A stretch of 64,000 nt of DNA from Allodiplogaster sudhausi. Lineage: Eukaryota; Nematoda; Chromadorea; Rhabditida; Diplogasteridae. The position numbers were made by a program, and so were the translations under genes. The DNA is taken from assembly GCA_945643635.1 (NCBI GenBank), contig CALZFC010000056.1:2532501-2596500 (forward strand), in the 5' to 3' direction. Shown piece after piece: positions 14,922 to 22,869 of this stretch. The notes beneath the pieces are model-generated. The model was not told where the DNA came from, made no database searches, and saw only the letters and a program-made list of their open reading frames with translations. Position 1 is the stretch's first letter. Each line of letters starts with the position of its first letter.

Positions 14922-17163
14922 CGGAGAGAGTGAGACCGCTCTTTACGAATTAGAAATATGAGTAGCATAGAGATGGCTTGAAGTGCGCGGAAACTGCTGG
15001 TGCCAAGCCCCAGAAATAATAATGAAGCAAAGGGACAACGGCCGATGCATTGAGGAAGAAGAGAAAAGAAGAGAGCAACAGACAGAAAAGAGAGAAAGGA
15101 GGAGGAGAAGGAAGAGGGCAGCAGACAGAAAAGAGAGAGAGAGAGGGAGGGGAAGGAAGAGAGCAGCAGACACAAGAGAAAGAAGGAGGAGAAGGGCAGA
15201 AGCAGTGCTTGCATTTTCTTCCACTCCAGGCATTTAACTCGCAGGAAGGGAACAACAATGCAAAAAGCGGCTACTTACACTGGCGGAGAAATGCAGACCG
15301 GTAGAAGACCCTCGTAGACTTTGAATAGGAAGACACGTCCGGGAGAACAGCCAGTGACTTTGATAGAACTCAACCAGGCCAGGACACAATTCACGACACT
15401 TCGACCAGACAGCAACGACGTGAAGTACTCCACGTATCTCAAGGAAGAAGACTCGACCTAGAAGAGGGCAAACAAAGAAACCTTTGACAGGCTGGCTTCT
15501 CCTCTCCAACGAGGTGGACATCAACAAAGCGCTGCATTGAGAAGCGATCTTCGATTGAGGTGTCACTGCAATAAGTCAATTCCTCATCATTGCCAAAAGG
15601 AAGAGAATAACAAATCTAACTGTGAACAGATGACATTGTAGTGAAGGAGAGCAGCGACGACAACAGCAGCACGCGACTGGCAGCCACGGGAGTGGAGGAC
15701 GGCCACTCGGCCAGCGGGCGACCCCCGCAGCCACTGCTCCACTTCCTTGCACACTCTGCACAGACTCTCGAGTGGCGGAGCCAATGCCGTCGGCCATCCA
15801 ATCTACGACGAACCAGCCATTTACTTTAGCCATTTGTATATTACAAGAAACACATTAATCTGTATATTTCACTAGAAACACATAAATGATAAGTAAAATA
15901 ACGTTCTGTAGATTGCATGTTGAATCATGCAGCAACTCTTCGCTAAATTTTGTCATCTACATATGTACAGTACCGCCCAACATCCAGGGGTCATGGATGC
16001 AACGGATGCAACGGTTGCATCCTTAAGATCCATGCGAATTGTGGCTTGTACAGGCAACGAAAATATTCCATATTACATTTTTCTGAATGAGAATTTTTTT
16101 CTCTATCGACTGAATCTATCCAATTCATAAAATACTCAACTTTTTTACGCGAAGATTTGTATGCAATGTAAGTCCAAATGGTGTGCAAGGAATATTGTGC
16201 AAAGCTGTGTAGGGTACTTTACTTTAAATCTTGGTAGGTTTCCAAGAATTTTCTTCTTTTTTTTGCTGATCTGAGAACTGGAAAGAGGTTATCAGCAGTG
16301 CAATTAATGCAGAGGAGGAGGCAAAAGAAGACTGACAAAATATAACAAAAAAAAACTGGAAGGAATTGGCACAAAGCGGAATCGAACTCCAGCCCTTCTG
16401 CTCATGCTCGGATATGCATACCAATTCTCGACTCACCCTTGTTTTTTTCCAGCTTGAAGAATTTTAGATAGCATTTTGACTTGGTTTTTATTAGCTGTTT
16501 TCTTTATACACACAACACTTGGTTATCTCCTAGCCCGGATTAACGAGCAGAGAGTATGAAAACACGGTCGTTTATGCAGTGCAAAAAGCAATCCCCAGCT
16601 CTAATGCTAAAATTCTCAGGCTCTTTCCAGTTCTCAGATCAGCAAAAAAAAGAAGAAAATTCTTGGAAACCTACCAAGATTTAAAGTAAAGTACCCTACA
16701 CAGCTTTGCACAATATTCCTTGCACACCATTTGGACTTACATTGCATACAAATCTTCGCGTAAAAAAGTTGAGTATTTTATGAATTGGATAGATTCAGTC
16801 GATAGAGAAAAAAATTCTCATTCAGAAAAATGTAATATGGAAAATTTTCGTTGCCTGTACAAGCCACAATTCGCATGGATCTTAAGGATGCAACCGTTGC
16901 ATCCGTTGCATCCATGACCCCTGGATGTTGGGCGGTACTGTATGTATTTAGTAGGCGAATAATAAGTGGTTGTTGAAGAGATGCGAGGGAGAACCTCAAC
17001 GAGGTTTTCGTGCCCGACCCCACGCGAGATGTCCCTTCTCTTGCGAGAGAGATTCCACACCCTGAAGCTGTCCCCATGCTTCCTCTTCAGATGACGAGTC
17101 AGTGTAGACAATGACGAACGGTATGCCCCTTCGTACTCTCCGCCACATTCCGTTGATATTACA

Positions 17164-17209
<46 letters not shown>

Positions 17210-17338
17210 TGAATGAACTGAGAGAGATACATAGAGCGAAAGGGAAAGAAAGATAGGCATGGAAAGAAAGAAAGGCAGAGATAGAATGGAAGAGGGTGAG
17301 AGCGATAGCGCGAGAGCGAGCATTGAGAGAGCGAAAGA

Positions 17339-17370
<32 letters not shown>

Positions 17371-18358
17371 CATATGAATTGAGAGAGAGATACATAGAGT
17401 GAAAGGGAGAGAAAGAAAGAAAGGCAGAGAGAGAAAGAGAGAGAGAGAGAGCGAGGGAGACAATGAACTGAGAGAGAGAGATACATATGTAGAGCGAAGT
17501 GGAGAAACAGAAAGAAACGCAGAGAGAGAGAATGAGATAGAGTGAGAGGGAGTGTGTGAGAGAGAGAATGAACGAGAGAAAGAGAGAGGGACAGAGTCAG
17601 AGAGAGAGAGACAGAAAGTGAGAGGGAGTGTGAGAGAGAGAATGAAAGAGAGACAGAGACAGAAAGAGAGAGACAGAGATAATGAATTGAGGGAGAGATA
17701 TAGTACATAAAGCGAAAGGGCGAGATAAACTTAGAGCGAAAGGGAGAGTAAGAAAGGCAGAGAGAGAAAGAGAGAGATCGAGTGAAAGAGAGTGATAGAG
17801 AGAAAGCGAGAGCGAGCATTGAGAGAGAGAGGGGCAGAGACAGAGAGAGACGGCGAGGCAAGTACAATAATAATTAATAATAGTGAAGTTGAATCAGATA
17901 TGTCTCCGTGATTGCATACATACATAGGTACATTGCAAGATAGCTGACCAATGATACGGGAGGTGATGTACTGGACGGAGAGAGCCCCGCTAGGCTGCTG
18001 TTTCTCTTTCTGTGCTGCTTCCTCTCCTTTGTCGCTGATATTCTGAATCTTCTCAATTGTCTGGAACAAACACATCAATCATACTTTCATTCTTCAGTGC
18101 AAGCTAGATTCTTAAGTATTTTATTATATTTTTCTTGTTGATAAGTTGAATAGTATAAAGGATTATATTGTTGAAAGCAAGAAGCGATGCTTGTTGCAAG
18201 CTTAATAAATGTATTGAAAAGAAGGAATGTGTGAGAAGGGTTCGAACCTTGAGTGTGGAAGGAATGGGGCTGGCTCTTAAATACGCTCTCTCCCTCACCG
18301 GACAGTCATTTCCGTTCGCAGCTCCGCTGTCCTCCGTCGAGGCTTCCACGAATTTCTG
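496..18358 (-). CDS. tns-1: Tensin (PTEN-like phosphatase, C2, SH2 and PTB domains), multi-exon
   Basis: Tensins link integrin tails to actin at focal adhesions. Exons run right to left. N-terminal exons are near 18,298-18,358 and 17,936-18,061 (contains [12 protein letters not shown], like tensin TYITERII). The PTEN-like domain is in about 17,001-17,155 ([11 protein letters not shown]), 15,621-15,802 (P-loop), 15,482-15,565 and 15,281-15,437. C2 pieces lie near 14,690-14,850 ([13 protein letters not shown]) and 14,270-14,370. Middle exons, read but not all resolved, lie near 12,850, 12,230-12,400, 11,400-11,510, 11,100-11,220, 10,500-10,985, 9,990-10,150, 8,525-8,809, 7,850-8,030, 7,400-7,530 and a Ser-rich block at 4,780-5,250. 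SH2 exons are 4,073-4,139 ([12 protein letters not shown]), 3,790-3,909 ([20 protein letters not shown]), 2,706-2,771 and 2,331-2,492. PTB exons are 2,149-2,285 ([17 protein letters not shown]), 1,708-1,817, 1,214-1,292 and 496-609 ([12 protein letters not shown]). Domain order and the many short matches make the family call firm. The true start and several middle exons are uncertain. Confidence 0.9.
610..1213 (-). repeat. Last tensin intron with a 16-bp G-rich minisatellite
   Basis: Between the last two tensin exons, about 640-1,035 is a tandem array of roughly two dozen 16-bp units of the type gagaagagggagaggg, with point variants (cgag, gtgg, aatgg). Simple GA sequence follows to about 1,145. 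The sense strand is therefore a long C/T minisatellite ending at the 3' splice site (acceptor at 610-612). The sense strand stays open in the frame of the last exon through the whole array and would encode a Ser/Pro/Leu repeat, but an in-frame stop lies just inside the 5' end of the intron. Confidence 0.85.
1293..1707 (-). repeat. Tensin intron with a CT-rich tandem repeat on the plus strand
   Basis: About 1,356-1,707 of the plus strand is a degenerate tandem array of ctctctcactctct and ccctttccctg-like units. In the tensin sense direction this is GA-rich, the opposite polarity to most repeats in this gene. The intron is bounded by a donor at 1,706-1,707 and an acceptor at 1,293-1,295. Confidence 0.75.
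2820..2950. repeat. (GA)n microsatellite
   Basis: A near-continuous GA tract with occasional gcga and ggaa interruptions lies between the two tensin SH2 exons at 2,706-2,771 and 3,790-3,909. Overlapping open frames here are pure repeat translation and are not genes. Confidence 0.9.
8046..8461. repeat. Compound (GA)n / (AGAGAA)n microsatellite
   Basis: About 415 bp of almost pure purine on the plus strand. It includes an (agagaa)n sub-array near 8,190-8,232 and repeated 'gacactgagagagggagacaaag' type units near 8,350-8,430. It sits in a tensin intron between the exons near 7,850-8,030 and 8,525-8,809. Confidence 0.9.
9220..9624. mobile_element. TIR-only element (MITE), Tc1/mariner-like, TA target duplication
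   Basis: A 405-bp foldback element. It starts cagtcccgcccaggatc and ends with the exact inverse. The arms of about 150 bp each are near-perfect inverted copies; the left arm carries one extra 10-bp ggtcggaggg-type unit. Both ends are flanked by TA (9,218-9,219 and 9,625-9,626), the target duplication expected of Tc1/mariner elements. The AT-rich centre (about 9,376-9,476) encodes nothing. It lies in a tensin intron. Confidence 0.88.
12660..12755. repeat. (GA)n-rich microsatellite
   Basis: A purine tract with gagagagtgagagtaggg-like irregular units in a tensin intron just 3' (sense direction) of the exon near 12,765-12,905. It encodes nothing. Confidence 0.8.
15438..15481 (-). other. 44-nt intron inside the tensin phosphatase-like domain
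   Basis: The donor is CAAAG|GTTTCT and the acceptor CTTGAG|ATACGTG in the sense direction. This choice joins ...PACQ to RYVEYF in frame and reproduces the family spacing (tensins read ...QKRYVQFLSGLLSG here). A nearer AG at 24 nt would put the join out of frame. The acceptor lacks the C at -3 and is inferred from the protein alignment. Confidence 0.65.
15968..16940. mobile_element. 973-bp non-autonomous element with 320-bp TIRs, TA target duplication
   Basis: The left arm 15,968-16,287 and right arm 16,621-16,940 are near-identical inverted copies. Differences are rare; for example the left arm reads ...aaaatattccatatt where the inverted right arm has a ttttcc. Ends are CAGTACCGCCCAACATCC, flanked by TA (15,966-15,967 and 16,941-16,942). 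The 333-bp centre encodes no transposase but contains a tRNA-like stretch. It sits in the tensin intron between the exons at 17,001-17,155 and 15,621-15,802. The first 12 bases match the 9,220-9,624 element at all but one position. Confidence 0.9.
16374..16437 (-). other. tRNA-like sequence in the centre of the TIR element
   Basis: Read on the minus strand, the stretch contains an A-box-like TGAGTCGAGAATTGG and a B-box-like GGAGTTCGATTCC. A possible 5' ACAAGG / 3' CTTTGT acceptor pairing is followed by G and CCA. The anticodon arm does not fold cleanly (a 4-bp stem with an 8-nt loop) and the T stem is weak, so this is not called as a working tRNA gene. It could be a decayed tRNA or a tRNA-derived SINE head captured by the element. 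Confidence 0.35.
17167..17850. repeat. Long compound GA microsatellite/minisatellite
   Basis: Nearly 700 bp of purine-rich sequence with a higher-order unit of about 150-180 bp. Blocks such as gaattgagagagagatacatagagcgaaaggga recur at about 17,215, 17,380, 17,465 and 17,690. It occupies the tensin intron immediately 5' of the first phosphatase-domain exon, so in the sense direction it is a long CT tract leading into that acceptor. Confidence 0.85.
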
Positions 18359-18599
18359 CACAAGTTACAAAACTTTTGCATAGTACCTCAGTTTTCTCCA
18401 GATTATGTTGGAAAATATCACTAATTGGATCTGCATGCTTGAAGAGCTCTGGTATTCAAGGGAAAGAAGATCGTACAGAGGAAAGGAATGGAAAAAGATG
18501 CGAATCGATCGTTAAGTGACAACATTGCTTGGGACAGTGAATGCGCTTTCCGTTAGGAGTGTGAATGAGAACAAAAGAGAGTATGGAAATGAAAGAGAT

Positions 18600-18748
18600 A
18601 GAGAGAGAGAGAGAAGCAATCATTTCTAACCAGGGATCTTTTCTGTGGCCGGAAGCACAGCATGGTAGAGAGAATGATAATCCCCTCCTTCGGCCTCAGT
18701 CCATTGAAGATGACAGGCACACTCGCGCGGTGACGAACGAAGACTAAA
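18600..18748 (-). CDS. Possible additional 5' tensin exon
   Basis: A minus-strand open block ends at a donor (CCCTG|GTTAGA, near 18,633) and, if read in phase 0, can join the exon at 18,298-18,358. The translation (contains FNGLRPKEG) was not recognised. It is offered only as a candidate upstream exon. The next 5' candidate on this strand is the short block at 20,262-20,312. Confidence 0.3.
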
Positions 18749-19025
18749 TCAAGAGTCAGCCAGCGAAGCGAGAGAGGGAGGGAGAGGATGGAAAAGCGAG
18801 AGTGTGAGAGAGGGAGGAAGAGTGAGGAAGAGGGAAAATGTGAGAGAGAACGAGAGAGGGGGGAAAAGGGAGGGGGAGTGTGAGAAAGAGAGAGGTGTAG
18901 AGGAACCTGTACAGTCATTGAGAGAGCGTGCGATCGAGAGAGAGATCAGGAGATGAATGAAAAGGAAACACCTCACAATCCTCTTCCTCTCCGCACTACT
19001 CACAGGGCTTGATTACTCTCTTCCT

Positions 19026-19068
19026 CTTACTCTCTCTCTCTCTCTCCATCTCTCTCTCTCTCTCTTTC

Positions 19069-19113
<45 letters not shown>

Positions 19114-19116
19114 TTC
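19026..19116. repeat. (CT)n followed by (CTGT)n microsatellite
   Basis: A CT tract is followed by about eight perfect tctg tetranucleotide units (about 19,071-19,102) and then more CT. It lies upstream of the clearly assigned tensin exons. No gene overlaps it. Confidence 0.9.
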
Positions 19117-19503
19117 TTTGTTCACTCTCGACTCTGTTGCACACTCCGTCAAGAGTGCACACATGAGAGAATGGAGAACCTCTCTCGGTGGTCGGTCTCT
19201 CCATCACAACGATCATCGTACTGCTAATCATTGTTTAACTATTTTGGTTTCTTTCCAAACTTCCCTAATTTGGATTGGAACATGTAAAATAAATTACATA
19301 GTAAAACAGTTTTTCTTCTTATAATTCTAGATATGATGAAAGGAATAGCGATAAAAAATAATTTCTACAACGAAATGAAATCGGATTTTCTTGTGTACTA
19401 AAAAGAAGAAATTAAGAACCGGAGGGCATATGGCTGGTTTTCCGTGGTTCCTAACAGAGTTCATTTTGGACAGAGAGGCAACAATAAACTCAGATCAATT
19501 TAT

Positions 19504-19778
19504 AGGAAGTATCCGGGGAATCATTATACAGTAGCGCTAGAGAAGCAGTTTGAATGCGCGCGCTCATAAAGTTGCCTGTCGCTCGGTCGAGAGAGTATGT
19601 GAAAGAGGAGGGCGGCTCTGACCTACCGTAGCTAATTCTCTACCCGCGATTTTTCACGCCACTATTTCTCAGAATGTAATGGGAAAAAATCGCTCAAACT
19701 TTCTGTATGTATGTTTTACGCCAAGATGAGCTTATCCATACAGAAAAAGACATGTTAATTATTCCCCGGATACTTCCT
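19504..19778. mobile_element. Small foldback element with 18-bp inverted termini
   Basis: The sequence aggaagtatccggggaat at 19,504-19,521 is exactly inverted at 19,761-19,778, enclosing about 240 bp of non-coding sequence. The size and clean termini fit a MITE. No convincing target-site duplication was found, so the superfamily is unknown. Confidence 0.6.
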
Positions 19779-20261
19779 TTAAGAAACTATTCTAGAGTAG
19801 GTGTCCCAACGAACTTTTCCCATGGAAAATAAAGGCTTCCCGCAGAATTATGGGCGTCCCATGGCAAAGAAGAATTCCCAAAGAATTTAACTCGTCCCAT
19901 ACAATTTAAGATGTCCCAAATAAGATGAAGAAGACTTTAGAAATTTCTAGCACTCTTCTTGACATTGATTAGTGTGGAGGAAGAATATTCCGCGTCTGAA
20001 ACAATTGACTCTGATTAAAGATGCAAAACAAGACGACCATTTTATTTGGTGTTGACCAAAACAACTTGCATACTATTTGATTAACACTGAAACGCCTGTA
20101 AAGGGCAACTCATCCTCTGGTCAACTGCGACTCCGCCTTAGAAAAATGATTCGCTTGGCAACAGTTTGGGCAGAGAAGCCAGCTAGTCCATGCGATGAGT
20201 TTGCAAATAATGTAATGCACAATGGAAACTGATGAGACTTGTGGAAATATATCCGTACCTC

Positions 20262-20312
20262 TTTCTGAGTGTTTAAGAGAGCCTGTCTGAGATATTCGAC
20301 CATGGCCATAGC
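20262..20312 (-). CDS. Short exon-like block beside the transposon
   Basis: The minus strand reads ATG then 17 codons (contains MVEYLRQALLNTQKE) and ends at a good donor (GAG|GTACGG). It abuts the left terminal repeat of the transposon. A diverged, inverted copy (MIEYLRQALL) sits just outside the right end, at about 28,218-28,250 on the plus strand. It may be a first exon of the tensin gene or of another gene, or part of the mobile element's outer terminus. Homology was not recognised. Confidence 0.3.
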
Positions 20313-20318
20313 AGAAGA

Positions 20319-21448
20319 TGCAGGGAACAAAAATATTTTTTGATTTTAATTTTCTTTGCAGGGCTTATGTAGCATCATGAGAGCTTCCAAAAAAACTTTT
20401 TTTCAAAAAATATTTTGAAGGTATGACTACAGTATGCCTTGATTTACCAAAAATATTCAATTGACCATAAAGTTCGTAAAAGCTAACCAAATTAAATTTT
20501 GAAAGCATCGTTAGATTCGTCATCTAAAAGCGCATAAAATTGCCTAAACAAGTTTTTCATTAAAGTTTCATTAAAAGGTCGAAATGAGCATTTATATTAT
20601 TGGAATGTACCATTAGAGTGCCAAGCCGTAGAAACTACGCGATGAAACCATATCCATTTGATAGAGCGTCATTTGTTACCCATAGAAAACTGCCTCTCAT
20701 GTGGATCGTCCTACAAGAACTTACAATGTACGGGGGTGAACACCTCATAGAGTAATAACCTGCAGAACAAAAAAAGGCTATAAAATGCGTTTTTCTCGCT
20801 CTTTTCAAAATCCAAGGATACCATTGTGTTTATAATTTAGAAATACATAAAAATGTCATACATAATTTGTTCATACGATTACATTCTCAATCACTTTTTC
20901 GGCAAAAACTGTATTTCTGGCCTGCTGGAGAGAGGTTAGCGCATGTAGTCAGAAAACAAAGAAAGACTGCGACTAAATTCGTATGCCATGTGAAAGCCCA
21001 GTCTTTTCTACGTGTAATATACTATCTTCCTCCCGAATTGTGCTACAGGAAAGTTTCAATATATCCCTTTGAAGCGCGCACTCACAGTGCGGCCTGCCCA
21101 GAAAATCCCCTTTAACCTAGCTATCCGGCTTCATACGCGATATTAGGGGAAGTTTTGCAAAATATCTCATTTCACATGTCCTATCACACAAAAAACCACG
21201 TAGATGACTTTATCTTAGCGAATCTTCGCTATTATTTTCGGCAGATACTCTTTTTGCCTTTTACGCAGGTGAGAGAAAAGTGCACGTAAGCAGAAAAATA
21301 TGAAAGACTACATCTAAACGAGCACTCTACGTGCAAACCCAAACTTTTATACGTTGAATTTACTTCCTCAAAATGTAATTTGTTAACGTGAATGGTTTGA
21401 TAAGTCCGTTCGAATAGTATAACGTAAATTCTGCAACTCATCAAAGAT
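20319..21448 (+). repeat. Left terminal inverted repeat of the transposon
   Basis: An arm of about 1,130 bp, inverted match to 27,084-28,214. The inner boundary is at ...gcaactcatcaaagat, after which the two sides differ. It is AT-rich, and short open frames within it are mirrored exactly in the right arm. Confidence 0.92.
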
Positions 21449-21674
21449 CGCTTTATTTTCTAGAAATTTAATAGGGAAGTACATATATATGAAAGAATGG
21501 AAAGGAAACAACATCGTTTATTTAAACTCTGTAGTTTCTTCTCCCTGGCGGTCCCCTCCCCCTCCCTCGCTTTTTATAAACAACCATAAACAAACAACCC
21601 CTCTTGTTTGTGATGCTGTATAAGCTGAATAGACATAGGCACATCAAACACTTTATTTTTCAAAGTAATTACCA

Positions 21675-22017
21675 ATGGCGGTTCTCCTCCTCCGCCTTTG
21701 CTTGGATCCTCCGCTCCAGAAGGGATCTTGTCGAGGGCGATCTTCAGCTCCCGCTCGAGATAGATAACAGTGGAGGCGAACTGTCGCGCCGCCTGCTCCC
21801 ATTCCCTAGGCGTGTGCCGAGGCTCTGTGCTGGGGCTTGGGTCATCGGGGAGAGACTGGTTGGAGGAGTCGGCCATGTTAGCAGTGATCAGGCGGGGGCA
21901 ATCGCCAAGTATTTTCGAGGGAAAACTGATCGGCTGGCTGGCGTTGGCGGCACCGCCCCGAGGGGGGGGCGGTTCAGGCTCGCCAGCCGCTAAGCCGTTT
22001 GACGTTCTCCCAGCCAT
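21675..22017 (-). CDS. Hypothetical protein encoded antisense inside the transposon (first exon)
   Basis: From the ATG at 22,017 the minus strand encodes about 114 residues. A Gly/Pro/Ala-rich start (MAGRTSNGLAAG...) is followed by a Pro/Ser linker and then a helical-looking stretch (EWEQAARQFASTVIYLEREL). The block ends at a plausible donor (CCATTG|GTAATT), so more exons may follow in 21,450-21,670. Composition looks coding (no repeat, mixed amino acids, GC-richer than the surrounding element). I do not recognise the family. It could be a second gene of the element or a host fragment carried by it. A further open block upstream (about 22,082-22,210, minus, contains EFIQFFENLRKEHNEKN) may belong to the same gene or be separate. 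Confidence 0.5.
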
Positions 22018-22869
22018 GACAAAAGGAAAATAGATCTATCTTCTTCCTTCGTCAGATGTTTTTGTTGCTTCGGCAACATTATATTCTGAAAGGCAACTGA
22101 CTGGAGTTGGCAGCTGTTCTGGCGTTCTTCTCGTTGTGCTCCTTCCTCAGATTCTCAAAAAACTGTATGAACTCGAAGTGTAACTGAAACTGGCCATCAC
22201 AGCCTGCTCTTGACAACAACAATGCGAATGGAAGGAAGGGGAAATTTATGAAAGAAAGGGCAAACAAATTGTAAGAAAAGAATCATTTTCTATTTGGCTG
22301 TTGTTAGATTCTTTCAAACAGCTTCTCAGAGCACATTCTTCATGTGCATCCACGTCAGTATGACGAAAAAGTGAACTGGCTCAAAGTCTACTCGTTGTCC
22401 GTGAATATAAAGAATTGGGTGGAAAGGAAGAGGCAGGCAAACGAGAAAGAATCGGAAAAATCTGTGTGCCTTCCATTTTCTCTTGGGTTTTAGTTTAGTT
22501 TGTTCTGCATGTAGAAGCACTAATTCACAATATTAATTACAGTGTCTCTGAACATGATGAATCATTTCGTGCTTATGTTTTCTTATTTTGTCGATATCTC
22601 CGCCATTCATTATTTCAAATTTTAAACACATTTTTAGATGCTCCGATTTCTTATCTTCATCCTTCTAATTCACGAATGGAAAGCATTTCCACTTGAAAGA
22701 ACGACAAGGTAAGTGTTTTATGATGACTGTAGAAGATACAAAACCACACATTTGTACGTAAAGCGGAACTCGCACTACAACAAGCCTTCAAGCAACTGTC
22801 CGGCAAGAGAAGGTCGTCATAAGAGCGAAGTATGAATCAGTTGCCATCGCTTTTTTTTAAATAAATAAA

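Noticed and set aside
16374..16437. Functional tRNA gene
   Set aside because: The anticodon and T arms do not form proper stems, so only a tRNA-like remnant is claimed.
16818..17867. 349-codon Ser/Leu-rich minus-strand open frame resembling a membrane protein
   Set aside because: It is mostly (CT)n translation; only the part at about 17,001-17,155 is a tensin exon, and the 3' end runs into the transposable element.
19071..19102. CRISPR-like array from short repeated units
   Set aside because: It is a plain tetranucleotide microsatellite with no spacers, in a eukaryotic genome.
20867..21115. 82-codon frame repeated exactly at 27,417-27,665
   Set aside because: It is duplicated only because it lies in the terminal inverted repeats; no coding signature.
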